From an uncultured Anaeroplasmataceae bacterium (GTDB lineage: Bacteria > Bacillota_I > Bacilli_A > Acholeplasmatales > Anaeroplasmataceae), in the NCBI GenBank assembly GCA_910584005.1, contig CAJTXR010000001.1:124001-188000 (forward strand): a stretch of 64,000 nt of DNA, read 5' to 3'. Every line of letters starts with the position of its first letter. Positions within the stretch are counted from its first letter, which is position 1. Made by a program: the position numbers and the translations under genes. Under the pieces are notes generated by a model. It saw only the letters and a program-made list of their open reading frames with translations. It searched no databases and had not been told where the DNA came from. Shown here piece after piece: positions 51,127 through 60,829 of this stretch.

Positions 51127-52041
51127 ATGAAAAAAATAGATATTCATACACATTTAATAGGAACAATTTGTGGTATTGGATCTGAAGGTGAACTAACTCC
51201 AATTGGTAAGGGGAAAGGAATCTATGCAAGTGGAAAAATTATCCAGCTTATTCCAGAAGAATATGGGGATAAGGAACTTACTCCTGAAGTTTTAGTACGT
51301 GTCCTTAGAGAACATGATGTTGAATTTACAGTTTGTTTACAAGGAAATTATGCAGGTTTTCAAAATCATTATACCTATGAGGCATCAAAGCGGTATCCTC
51401 TTCAAATTGTTCCCGCAGCTACCTATGATCCTTTTTTTAGAAATAAAGATAAAATTATTTACCATTTATTTGATGAACTCAAGATCCAAATCATTAAAAT
51501 GGAAGTTTCCAATGGCTCAGGACTTATGGCAAATCATCCAACCATTGATTTAGATGGTCCAATTATGCATGAGGTTTATCAAATGGCCCAAAAGCATCAT
51601 CTCTTATTTTTTATAGATATTGGGCGACCTGGAAATAATTGTTATCAGGTAGAAGCGGTAGCAAGAGTTGCAGAAAAATATAAAGACATAACTTTTGTAG
51701 TGTGTCATCTTACAGCACCTCAACATGAACAGATGGATATTCTTACTAAAAATATGAATCTCCTAAATCTTCCTAATATTTATTTTGATATCGCAAGTTT
51801 GCCAAATAATACGAAACAGCCTTATCCTTTTATAGAAGCTCAAAACTATATTCGTACTGCGATGGATATTGTTGGAAAAGATAAAATTCTTTGGGGAAGT
51901 GATTTTCCTGCAGCTATGAATTATACAAGCTATGCAAATGCCTATCGTTATATTGAAGAAAGCTCCCTCTTTTCTTTAGAAGAAAAACAAGCAATTTTAT
52001 ATGAGAATGCTTTACGATTACTAAAGGATTATAGAAAATGA
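51127..52041 (+). CDS. Amidohydrolase family protein
   Basis: A 304-residue TIM-barrel metal-dependent hydrolase (amidohydrolase 2 type). Metal-binding motifs are visible: DIHTHL at the N-terminus, FVVCHLTAP (about 199) and WGSDFPAAM (about 258-266). The reaction is not predictable from sequence; relatives act as decarboxylases or hydrolases. A TATAAT at 51093 may drive it. It heads a five-gene operon with hemW, xerD, deoB and an alcohol dehydrogenase, overlapping hemW by 4 nt. Confidence 0.82.
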   Translation: MKKIDIHTHLIGTICGIGSEGELTPIGKGKGIYASGKIIQLIPEEYGDKELTPEVLVRVLREHDVEFTVCLQGNYAGFQNHYTYEASKRYPLQIVPAATYDPFFRNKDKIIYHLFDELKIQIIKMEVSNGSGLMANHPTIDLDGPIMHEVYQMAQKHHLLFFIDIGRPGNNCYQVEAVARVAEKYKDITFVVCHLTAPQHEQMDILTKNMNLLNLPNIYFDIASLPNNTKQPYPFIEAQNYIRTAMDIVGKDKILWGSDFPAAMNYTSYANAYRYIEESSLFSLEEKQAILYENALRLLKDYRK

Positions 52042-53132
52042 AAGGTTTATATGTCCATATCCCCTTTTGTAAGCAGATATGTAGTTATTGTGATTTTCCA
52101 AAGCAAGTAGCAAAAAAACAATTGCAAGAAGAATATGTAAAACATTTGATAGAAGAACTTAGGGAGTATCATGCATGCTGCCATGAAATCCAAAGTGTAT
52201 ATATTGGTGGTGGGACTCCTAATCATTTGTCACTTTCTCTTTTAACCGCTCTTTTAGAAGAACTGGCTCCTTTTTTTAAAAACTCTTTAGAAAATACAAT
52301 TGAAATCAATAGTGAACTTTTAACGAAAGAACAGGCAGTTTTGTTTAAGCAATTTGGAATAAATCGAATTAGTATAGGCGTTCAAACTTTTTCTAATGAT
52401 TTAATTCAAAAGATTAGAAGAAACCACACTAAAAATACAGTTTTAAATGCGATAAAGATTCTAAGGGGAGTTGGGATTAATAATATCAATTTAGATATGA
52501 TATATGGTTTGCCAGGTCAAACATTAAAAGATGTAGCGATGGATGTAGAAGAGCTACTAGAGCTTAACCCTCAGCATATTTCTTATTATAGTCTTATTTT
52601 AGAAGAAAAGACGATCCTTTCTTATCAACTAAATCATCATCAAATTACGCTTCCTGATGATGATTTAGTAGCAGATATGGCCAATTATATAACTCAAAAA
52701 TTGAAATTGAATGCGTTTAAACATTATGAGATTAGTAATTTTGCTTTAGAAGGATATGAATCAATTCATAATATAGGCTATTGGAAATGTGAGGAATATA
52801 TCGGTGTTGGTGCAGGTGCATGTAGTTTTATCGACTCTTACCGAATCCAAAATCATTTTATTTTACCAAAGTATTTTAAAGAACGGGTTTTTATAAAAGA
52901 ATGGATTTCATCTAAAGAAGCTAAAAGTGAGTATATGATGCTTGGATTTCGGCTGACTCAGGGGATAAAAAAAGAAGATTATCTCCTTCGGTTTCATCAT
53001 TCTATTGAAGAGGATTTTGATTTATCAAATCTTTTCCAAAAAAATTTAATTGAGGAAGTAGATGGATATATTCGGATTAAAGAAGATAAACTTTTATTAG
53101 GAAATTTAGTCTTTGAAGAATTTGTGAGGTGA
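52038..53132 (+). CDS. hemW: Radical SAM protein HemW
   Basis: A 364-residue radical SAM protein. The iron-sulfur motif is HIPFCKQICSYCDF (CxxxCxxC). Further blocks are IGGGTPNHLS, NRISIGVQTFSNDLIQKIRRNH and NLDMIYGLPGQT, with a C-terminal HemW-type domain. HemW is a heme chaperone in some bacteria and should not be read as coproporphyrinogen oxidase. It directly precedes xerD by 6 nt. Confidence 0.9.
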   Translation: MKGLYVHIPFCKQICSYCDFPKQVAKKQLQEEYVKHLIEELREYHACCHEIQSVYIGGGTPNHLSLSLLTALLEELAPFFKNSLENTIEINSELLTKEQAVLFKQFGINRISIGVQTFSNDLIQKIRRNHTKNTVLNAIKILRGVGINNINLDMIYGLPGQTLKDVAMDVEELLELNPQHISYYSLILEEKTILSYQLNHHQITLPDDDLVADMANYITQKLKLNAFKHYEISNFALEGYESIHNIGYWKCEEYIGVGAGACSFIDSYRIQNHFILPKYFKERVFIKEWISSKEAKSEYMMLGFRLTQGIKKEDYLLRFHHSIEEDFDLSNLFQKNLIEEVDGYIRIKEDKLLLGNLVFEEFVR

Positions 53133-53138
53133 GAAGAA

Positions 53139-54074
53139 TTGAAAAAAGAAAAAGAAGTTCTTTTTTATGAGTTTTCTGATTTTCGATATCATTTACAAAC
53201 TGATAAGAGATTGAGTTTTAACACAATCTCTGCTTATATGACTGATTTGGAAGGGTATGGGGAATTCCTAATTAAATATCAAGAAATATCGGATATTGCT
53301 TATGTAGATGAAACGCATATCAATAAATATATCGCTTCTTTAAAACGTGCAGAATTATCAAAACAAACCATTGCTCGCAAAATTATTGCGATTAAAGAGT
53401 TTCATAAATTTTTATATACAGAAAAAATAACAGATACTGATGCGGCAAAATTTATTGAACTCCCTAAGCCATCTAAGCCTTTACCTATAGTCTTAAGTAA
53501 GGAAGAAATATTTAAGATGATGGATTCAATTTCAACAGATTCTCCCCTAGGACTTAGGGATAAAGCGATTATGGAAACTCTTTATGCATCTGGGCTTCGG
53601 ATTAGTGAACTGGTAAATTTGAAAACTGCTGATTTGCATTTAAGAGAAAAATATATCGTTGTCATTGGTAAAGGAAATAAGGAGCGAATGGTTCCTTTAG
53701 GAGATATGGCTGTTATAGCTTTAAGAGCGTATTTAGAAAAGGGTAGACCCTATTTATCTAAAAAGCCTGGGACAACCCTATTTTACAATTACCAGGGGAA
53801 TCAAATCTCTAGACAGTCCGTATACAAATTTATTGTAAAATTGGCGAAAGATAACGGTATTACAAAAGAGATTTCTCCTCATACCATTCGCCATAGTTTT
53901 GCTACTCACCTATTAGAAGGGGGAACTGATTTAAGGGTTGTACAGGAACTTTTAGGACATGAGGACATATCAACAACCCAAATCTATACTCATATTGATC
54001 GGTCTAGATTAAAAGAGATGTATCAAAATACACATCCACTTGCAGTAAAAAACAAAAAGGAAGGAATAGAATAA
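53139..54074 (+). CDS. xerD: Tyrosine recombinase XerD
   Basis: Chromosome dimer-resolution recombinase. The 311-residue protein has the N-terminal SAM-like core-binding domain and the catalytic domain with Arg in GLRISELV, Lys in IGKGNKERMVPL, HTIRHSFATHLLEGGTDLRVVQELLGHEDISTTQIYTH with His, Arg, His and the nucleophile Tyr. The start is TTG after AGGTGAGAAGAA. Location upstream of deoB is the same as B. subtilis xerD (ripX)-drm, so XerD rather than XerC. A dif-like site lies about 2.8 kb downstream. Confidence 0.93.
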   Translation: MKKEKEVLFYEFSDFRYHLQTDKRLSFNTISAYMTDLEGYGEFLIKYQEISDIAYVDETHINKYIASLKRAELSKQTIARKIIAIKEFHKFLYTEKITDTDAAKFIELPKPSKPLPIVLSKEEIFKMMDSISTDSPLGLRDKAIMETLYASGLRISELVNLKTADLHLREKYIVVIGKGNKERMVPLGDMAVIALRAYLEKGRPYLSKKPGTTLFYNYQGNQISRQSVYKFIVKLAKDNGITKEISPHTIRHSFATHLLEGGTDLRVVQELLGHEDISTTQIYTHIDRSRLKEMYQNTHPLAVKNKKEGIE

Positions 54075-54075
54075 T

Positions 54076-55251
54076 ATGTATAAAAGAATATTTTTAATAG
54101 TAATGGACTCTGTGGGGTGCGGAACAGCCCCTTTAAGCCATTTATATGGCGATGATGGTGCAAATACCATCTCCCATATCGCAAGCTCTTGTAATGGGAT
54201 TAAATTACCAACATTAGAGTCTTTTGGTTATGGAAATTTAACTGAAATAAAAGGAGTATCCCCTATAAGTCATCCAAAAGCATATTATGCTAAGGCAGAT
54301 GAGCTTTCTACAGGAAAGGATACAATGACAGGACATTTTGAAATGATGGGGGTTCATACAACTCAACCCTTTAAAACTTTCACAGATACAGGATTTCCTA
54401 AAGAATTAATTGATTTATTAGAGGAAAAAACGGGGCATAAAGTTATTGGAAATGTTGCAGCTTCAGGTACAGAAATTTTAAAAGAATTAGGAGAAGAGCA
54501 TATTAAAACTGGGGCGATGATTGTCTATACATCAGCGGATAGTGTTCTTCAAATTGCTGCCCATGAAACGTATTTTGGGTTAGAAGAATTATATCGGTGT
54601 TGTGCAATTGCTCGAGAGCTTTGCTTAGATGAAAAATATAAAGTGGGAAGAATTATTGCTCGTCCATTTGTTGGCGAAACAAAGGATGATTTCAAGCGGA
54701 CACCAAATCGTCATGATTATGCATTATCTCCAGCTCATCCAACGACTCTAGATGCTTTAAAAGAAGCAAAATATGATGTAATTTCAATTGGAAAAATTAA
54801 TGATATATTTAATACCTGTGGGATTACAGAGGCTCATAAAACCGTTTCTAACCATCATGGAATGGAAGTGCTAAACGAAGTTGCGAAAAAGGATTTTACA
54901 GGATTATGTTTTCTAAATCTTGTTGATTTTGATGCTTTATATGGCCACAGAAGAGATGCACTAGGGTATAAGCAATGTTTAGAAGAATTTGATCAAGATT
55001 TAGCCACTTTTTTAAATTTTGTTCAAGAAGATGATTTAGTCATGATTACAGCAGATCATGGAAACGATCCAACATGGACGGGAACAGATCATACAAGAGA
55101 GTATGTTCCTTTCTTGATTTATAATCCAAACCTTAAGGGAGGAAATTTAGGAATCCGAAAATCTTTTGCCGATTTAGGACAAACGATTGCAGAGAATTTC
55201 AATGTGAAAAAACAAAGAATTGGAACTTCATTTTTAGAGGAATTAAAATAA
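54076..55251 (+). CDS. deoB: Phosphopentomutase
   Basis: Interconverts ribose-5-phosphate and ribose-1-phosphate (and the deoxy forms). The 391-residue alkaline phosphatase-superfamily protein has IVMDSVGCGTAP, the phosphorylated Thr in STGKDTMTGHFEMMG and the metal ligands in TADHGNDPTWTGTDHTREYVP. Adjacent to xerD as in B. subtilis. It overlaps the following gene by one base. Confidence 0.96.
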   Translation: MYKRIFLIVMDSVGCGTAPLSHLYGDDGANTISHIASSCNGIKLPTLESFGYGNLTEIKGVSPISHPKAYYAKADELSTGKDTMTGHFEMMGVHTTQPFKTFTDTGFPKELIDLLEEKTGHKVIGNVAASGTEILKELGEEHIKTGAMIVYTSADSVLQIAAHETYFGLEELYRCCAIARELCLDEKYKVGRIIARPFVGETKDDFKRTPNRHDYALSPAHPTTLDALKEAKYDVISIGKINDIFNTCGITEAHKTVSNHHGMEVLNEVAKKDFTGLCFLNLVDFDALYGHRRDALGYKQCLEEFDQDLATFLNFVQEDDLVMITADHGNDPTWTGTDHTREYVPFLIYNPNLKGGNLGIRKSFADLGQTIAENFNVKKQRIGTSFLEELK

Positions 55252-56423
55252 TGAACAACTTTATTTATCACACCCCAACAAAAGTATTTTTTGGTAAAAA
55301 AGAAGAGGAGAAAATTGGGGAAATATTAAGTGCATTTCATGCTCATAAGATATTAATCCATTATGGTAAAAATTCGATAATTAAAAGTGGTTTATTAGCA
55401 AAGATTAAAGAGGGGCTTAAAGCCTCTAATTTATCTTATTTTGAGCTTGGAGGCGTAGAGCCCAATCCGAAATTATCTCTCGTTTTACAAGGAATAAAAA
55501 TTGTAAAAGAAAATCAAATTGATTTTGTTTTAGCTATCGGTGGAGGATCGGTGATTGATTCAGCAAAATCGATCTGTGCTGGAGCCTGTGTTTCGTTTTC
55601 ACCATGGCTATTTTCCATTGGAGAAAAACAGCCAAAAGAGTCCCTTCCATTAGGTGTCATTTTAACACTTGCTGCTAGTGGTTCAGATATGTCAAATTCT
55701 TGTGTAATTACAAATGAAATCACAAAAGAAAAAAGAGGCTTTACAAGTGAATATAATCGCCCAAAATTTGCGATTCTAAATCCAGAATTAACCTACACCG
55801 TTTCCCCATATCAAACAGCTTGTGGTATCGTAGATATTATGATGCATACCTTAGAGCGATTTATTTCTAATAGTACTGAAACATGGATTACTGATGAAAT
55901 CGCAATTGGTTTATTAAAAGCTGTTTATAAGGCAGGGGAAATTGTTATGAATTCACCCGAAAACTATGATGCTCGAGCAACACTTTTATGGGCAAATAGT
56001 TTATCTCATAATGGATTGACTTCGTGCGGAAGAGATTTTGTAATGTCTGTACATCAATTAGAACATGAACTAAGTGGTATGTTTGATGAGGTTGCTCACG
56101 GTGCAGGATTGGCAATTCTGTGGCCAGCTTGGGCAAAATACGCTTATCCAAATGCGAAAGATAGATTCTTAAAATTAAGCTATGAAGTATTAGAAATTCA
56201 ACCGAGCAATTCAGTCGATGAAGATATCCTAGCAGGTATTCATAAATTAAAATCCTTTTTTAAAAGTATAGGAATGCCCACATCGTTACGTGAGATCAAT
56301 GTTACTGAAGAGGATATTCAGAAGCTATCCATTAATGTAACATTTGAGCATAAAAGAATCCTTCATGATGTAATAGAAATTGATGAGGCAATGGCTTATA
56401 AAATTTATTCTGAAGCTCTATAA
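55251..56423 (+). CDS. Iron-containing alcohol dehydrogenase
   Basis: A 390-residue type III alcohol dehydrogenase of the butanol dehydrogenase/YqhD kind. The NAD(P)-binding loop AIGGGSVIDSAKSI (about 97-110) and the metal ligand region with MMHTLERF, GRDFVMSVHQLEHELSGMFDEVAHGAGLAI are present. The substrate is not determined. It ends the amidohydrolase-hemW-xerD-deoB operon and is the last plus-strand gene before dif. Confidence 0.92.
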   Translation: MNNFIYHTPTKVFFGKKEEEKIGEILSAFHAHKILIHYGKNSIIKSGLLAKIKEGLKASNLSYFELGGVEPNPKLSLVLQGIKIVKENQIDFVLAIGGGSVIDSAKSICAGACVSFSPWLFSIGEKQPKESLPLGVILTLAASGSDMSNSCVITNEITKEKRGFTSEYNRPKFAILNPELTYTVSPYQTACGIVDIMMHTLERFISNSTETWITDEIAIGLLKAVYKAGEIVMNSPENYDARATLLWANSLSHNGLTSCGRDFVMSVHQLEHELSGMFDEVAHGAGLAILWPAWAKYAYPNAKDRFLKLSYEVLEIQPSNSVDEDILAGIHKLKSFFKSIGMPTSLREINVTEEDIQKLSINVTFEHKRILHDVIEIDEAMAYKIYSEAL

Positions 56424-56453
56424 AACACCTTCTTTACTAGAGGGTGTTTTTTT
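56422..56453 (+). terminator. Terminator at the end of the plus-strand arm
   Basis: AAAACACC/GGTGTTTT with a longer loop and a run of Ts. Confidence 0.8.
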
Positions 56454-57261
<808 letters not shown>

Positions 57262-57296
57262 AAAAAAAAGATGAGAGATTTTAAACTCTCATCTTT
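57262..57296 (-). terminator. Terminator of the Fic-like gene
   Basis: On the minus strand, a perfect 11-bp stem (57267-57277 with 57286-57296) with an 8-nt loop and a run of Ts. Confidence 0.8.
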
Positions 57297-57304
57297 ATAC
57301 TTGC

Positions 57305-58369
57305 TTAAATATCAAAAATACTGAGCTGTTTATTCCTTGGATCGAATGGCTCATCACCGGTAATCCGAATCCATGTTGCAGATCTTCCTGTGCCATTTGG
57401 ACGTATTTTATTTTCTCTTTTTAAATTCTCTAACGCTCGATTAATTGTGGAATCAGACAAATATGGATTCTTAGCTCTAATATCTTCCTTCTTAAATATC
57501 TCACCCAATTTTAATATGCTTGATTCAACGTTATCTATTTTTCGTAAGCCCTTATCAAAACTGTAAGCATCCTCTTTGCCTTCAATGATGGAATATCCTT
57601 CTAAAAGCATTTGGATTGTAAGATTATTTAAAATCGCAGTTTGTGAGAATCCTGACTCCCAGTTATAGTTTGCTTGAACCAATGCTGTATGAAATTGATC
57701 TTTGTATTTTAAATAAAGTTCAAAAAAGCTGATGTATTTAAAAACATTAAATTGTTCTTTGAATAATAAACAATAGTAAATTAATAAATTCATGAATTCA
57801 TTTTCTTGGTCGAAAACATTTAGATTGCTTAAATCAACAAATAAGTTGGTCGCAAGCTGAGTTGCTTCTACTTGGTTGCTGTCTAAAAGTTTTTTATATA
57901 GATGTAAAATTTCATCAAATTTAATTCGCATAGAAACCTTTTTCTTCTCTCTTAAAAGGTTCATTTGTACTTCAATTGTTTCCGTGCGATACCCCACCTC
58001 TTTTACCGTTCCAAATACTCGTTTTGCAAGGGATAAAAACTCGTTGGAATTGAGCTCTAATTCGCTTCCTTTTTTTTGTAAGATTTGGAAGACTTCTTTT
58101 AGATTATTTACGATTTTTTCATGACTCGTTTTTGGGGTCCCGTTCTTCTTAGTTAAGAACCTTAATCTACTTTCACTGATGTCTAAATTTAGAGCCTTAG
58201 CAGCAAAGAAAGTTTCTCTTTCTATCGTTTCTTTTATTATGGTTTGCATATCGGATTTAAAGATATCTTCATAGTAAAAATCCTTACCCTTAAAGCGATA
58301 TAATTTTGTTAATTCCATGACCAGTTCAGCTGGATAGGATATTCGCTTTATATTTTCAAGACAGCTCAT
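57305..58369 (-). CDS. Fic-fold protein with degenerate active site and C-terminal winged helix
   Basis: A 354-residue protein that looks like a Fic-family protein by layout: an N-terminal helical region with SESRLRFLTKKNGTPKTSHEKIVNNL (about 65-90), a Fic-like core whose motif region reads LNVFDQENEFMNLLIYYCLL (about 183-202) in place of HPFxDGNGRxxR, then FKYISFFELYLKYKDQFHTAL (about 210-230) and a winged helix (about 290-350, with DSTINRALENLKRENKI). The catalytic His is Asn and the Arg is missing, so AMP transfer is unlikely. The start follows AAGGAGG. Standalone gene beside dif. The Fic assignment is by pattern and is moderate. Confidence 0.65.
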   Translation of the reverse strand: MSCLENIKRISYPAELVMELTKLYRFKGKDFYYEDIFKSDMQTIIKETIERETFFAAKALNLDISESRLRFLTKKNGTPKTSHEKIVNNLKEVFQILQKKGSELELNSNEFLSLAKRVFGTVKEVGYRTETIEVQMNLLREKKKVSMRIKFDEILHLYKKLLDSNQVEATQLATNLFVDLSNLNVFDQENEFMNLLIYYCLLFKEQFNVFKYISFFELYLKYKDQFHTALVQANYNWESGFSQTAILNNLTIQMLLEGYSIIEGKEDAYSFDKGLRKIDNVESSILKLGEIFKKEDIRAKNPYLSDSTINRALENLKRENKIRPNGTGRSATWIRITGDEPFDPRNKQLSIFDI

Positions 58370-58395
58370 AGTATGCCTCCTTATTTCTATACTAA

Positions 58396-58424
58396 ATTAT
58401 AACAAAGTTCGCCAAGCAAAACAA
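58396..58424 (-). promoter_or_regulatory. Promoter for the Fic-like gene
   Basis: On the minus strand, TTGTTT at 58419-58424, a 17-bp spacer and TATAAT at 58396-58401. Confidence 0.7.
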
Positions 58425-58438
58425 GTGATTTCTTAAGT

Positions 58439-58482
58439 AAAAAAAGACAGGGAAATGGTATCTATTTCCCCTGTCTTTTTTA
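58439..58482 (-). terminator. Terminator of the nucleoside kinase gene
   Basis: A long stem (AAAGACAG-GGAAAT with ATTTCC-C-CTGTCTTT, one bulged C) flanked by A and T runs. Confidence 0.8.
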
Positions 58483-60129
58483 TTAAATTAAATCTTCAGT
58501 GTAAAAGATAGAATCACCAATAAATTCGCGAATAATGGAATTACATGGAATCCATTTGTCGCTAATATCTTTAAAGTATTTTAAGAATTTGACTAAACGA
58601 TTGGCCTGAATGAAATATGGACTATTTGAATCTACGGCTTCTAATAAAGGTAAGGCATGTTTCTTAAGAACACAAAGTTCATAAGAAAGCTCGGAATTAT
58701 ATACAAAATCAGCATTGGATTGATGAGGATATATCCATTTGAATTCTCCTCTTCTTACACTTGGCCACATTTCAATTGTTTGTTCACAGCTAGAATTTCT
58801 GGTTTTATAATCCCGTACCATTCTTCTAATTAATCTTATATCGGATAAGGAAATTGGGTTATGATCATCGATATGTAATTGTGCCTGTGGAGCAATATAG
58901 ATTCTAAATTTAACTTCTCTTGGAATTGAAGGAGTTAAATCATCATTTAAAGCGTGAATCCCTTCAATCATGATAGGTTGAGTTTTCCCTAGTTTAACAG
59001 GTTCTGTAAAGGTTCTTTTTTGAGTTTTGAAGTCATAGATTGGTAAAGCAACTTCTTCACCATTAATTAATTTGTATATAACCTCATCAAATAATTTGCG
59101 ATCTAAAGCATCAATATGCTCAAAATCAGGCTTCCCCTCTTCATCTAAAGGAGCCAAATGACCTTGATTATAGAAGTTATCTACACTGATCATAAGTGGA
59201 TCAATTCCTAATGTTTTAAGTTCGATTCTTAAACGATTGGTAAATGTGGTTTTCCCACTTGATGAAGGCCCTGCAACTGCAATTAAACGAATTTGATCAA
59301 TATTGCGAGCAATCTTATCTCCTAATTCACTTAATTGATTGTTATGCCTTGTTTCACAAAGATTAATGAATTCTAAGGCTTTTCCCTGTTCTACAATTTC
59401 ATTCATTTGATAGATATAAGAAGCTGTAGTTATATTTCCCCAACGATTTGCTTCTCTTAATGCATTTTGGAAGACCTTTTCATCCTCAAAATAAGGAATT
59501 TGACCTTTTTCTTCCGCCCTAGGATATTGGATGATAAATCCAGGAGCATAAAGCATCAAACGATAACTTTTAATGTATCCTGTAGAAGGAAGCATATATC
59601 CAAACATATAATTCTTGTAGTCGCCACATTCATAAACATGGACTGTAGATTCCTTTCGATATTGAATGATTTTAGCTTTATCCTTATATCCAATGGAATT
59701 GTAATATTCGATTGCTTCTTCTTTGGAAATACTAGAACGTTTAATTGGCAGGTTTGCGGCTATAATACGATCGAGTTCAGCCTTTATCGCATCTAGATCT
59801 TCCTGTAAAAAAGCATGCTTGATGTTAGAAATGCTTGCAAAGATTGATCTTGAAACACTATAATTAAAAATAACCTTGGCTTTAGGGAAAACTTTCTTAC
59901 AAGCCATAATAATGAGATACCGTAAAGTAGATTGATAAATTGTTACTGCTTCTGTATCAGATAAGGTTAAAAGTTCAACTGTGCAATCCTTATCAAGAAT
60001 ATAATCCAGCTCTCGAATTCGATTATTTACTTTTGCTGCTTGATAATCAAATGTATTTTCTTCTATTAAATCCGCGATTCTGATTTTTTCATTTTTTACA
60101 ATTGTTTTTCCATCTAATTGTATTTTCAA
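58483..60129 (-). CDS. Uridine kinase-type nucleoside kinase with TGS-like N-terminus
   Basis: A 548-residue protein. The N-terminus (about 1-60) looks like a TGS domain and about 60-260 like the threonyl-tRNA synthetase second additional domain. The C-terminal half is a P-loop uridine kinase/phosphoribulokinase with Walker A GPSSSGKTTFTNRL (287-300), ISVDNFYNQG with the base-binding Asp, and IYDFKTQKRT. Proteins of this composite type are widespread in Firmicutes and annotated as nucleoside kinases; the exact substrate is open. A TATAAT (60221-60226) with extended TGG lies upstream. Confidence 0.88.
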   Translation of the reverse strand: MKIQLDGKTIVKNEKIRIADLIEENTFDYQAAKVNNRIRELDYILDKDCTVELLTLSDTEAVTIYQSTLRYLIIMACKKVFPKAKVIFNYSVSRSIFASISNIKHAFLQEDLDAIKAELDRIIAANLPIKRSSISKEEAIEYYNSIGYKDKAKIIQYRKESTVHVYECGDYKNYMFGYMLPSTGYIKSYRLMLYAPGFIIQYPRAEEKGQIPYFEDEKVFQNALREANRWGNITTASYIYQMNEIVEQGKALEFINLCETRHNNQLSELGDKIARNIDQIRLIAVAGPSSSGKTTFTNRLRIELKTLGIDPLMISVDNFYNQGHLAPLDEEGKPDFEHIDALDRKLFDEVIYKLINGEEVALPIYDFKTQKRTFTEPVKLGKTQPIMIEGIHALNDDLTPSIPREVKFRIYIAPQAQLHIDDHNPISLSDIRLIRRMVRDYKTRNSSCEQTIEMWPSVRRGEFKWIYPHQSNADFVYNSELSYELCVLKKHALPLLEAVDSNSPYFIQANRLVKFLKYFKDISDKWIPCNSIIREFIGDSIFYTEDLI

Positions 60130-60220
60130 AATTATTCCTTCTTTCTTTAGTAAATTTCTTTTTTTAAAACTTTTTTTGTTTTTCCTATTTCCGATTTCTT
60201 AAAAGTTTACTGGCTAATGA

Positions 60221-60226
60221 ATTATA
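60221..60226 (-). promoter_or_regulatory. Extended -10 element for the nucleoside kinase gene
   Basis: TGG directly followed by TATAAT on the minus strand, about 90 bp before the start. The -35 region is only an A/T run. Confidence 0.4.
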
Positions 60227-60239
60227 CCATAAAAAAAAT

Positions 60240-60690
60240 AAAAAAACTAGTCATATTTCTTTTGCTAATTTTCTTTCTTCCTTCTTTTTTATTTTATGTT
60301 CTTTTGATAAAAAATATTTTCTTTTAAATCTAATTTTAAATATTACATTATTTAATAACTTGAAATATTTTATGAATTTAAAAATTATAATGATTTAGTA
60401 TTTTATATTAGATTCGTGTTTAAAATAAAATAATTCTCTCAAATTCCCCTTTTTTTTAGCAATTGAGATGGAGAATGTACCACAAAATGATTTCTCGATT
60501 GCTAAAAATGAATATCCATTAGAATAATGAAATGTTTTATAATAAAAATTAAATAGTTTTATATTCTTTTGCCTATATTTAAAATAAGCCTATTTTTAGG
60601 CGTTTTTAAGCGATTTTACAACAGATATGGATAAAATACTAGGAATAAGTGAAATTCTCTTATTTCCACAATAGAATCATTTGTAAAAAT
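60240..60690. other. Gene-free AT-rich region with hairpins
   Basis: About 450 bases without a coding sequence between the nucleoside kinase and SGNH hydrolase genes. It contains a long inverted repeat (60453-60508), a GCCTA/TAGGC hairpin with following Ts on the plus strand (60588-60607) and an imperfect GGAATAAG/CTTATTTCC repeat (60642-60667). No promoter or RNA family is recognised. Confidence 0.5.
60453..60508 (+). repeat. Long inverted repeat, 16-bp arms
   Basis: Arms at 60453-60468 and 60493-60508 pair at 15 of 16 positions with one T-G contact that would wobble in plus-strand RNA; the loop is 24 nt. Ts precede and As follow the core, so it is not a terminator on either strand. Confidence 0.7.
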
Positions 60691-60731
60691 AAAAAAAGCG
60701 TGTTTTTTTTAGAAAAACCGCTTGTTTTTAT
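60691..60731 (-). terminator. Terminator of the SGNH hydrolase gene
   Basis: On the minus strand AAGCGG-TTTTT pairs with AAAAACACGCTT (one bulge), followed by seven Ts. Confidence 0.65.
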
Positions 60732-60829
60732 TTTTAATTTAGTTTTATTTATTTTTTGAAATAATTTATAAAAATGAATGTTAAGTTTATAATAAAAAAG
60801 AAATATAGTTTCAAATACTAGATACAATT

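Noticed and set aside
60588..60607. Terminator-like GCCTA/TAGGC hairpin on the plus strand
   Set aside because: No plus-strand gene precedes it, so I list it only as part of the hairpin cluster.
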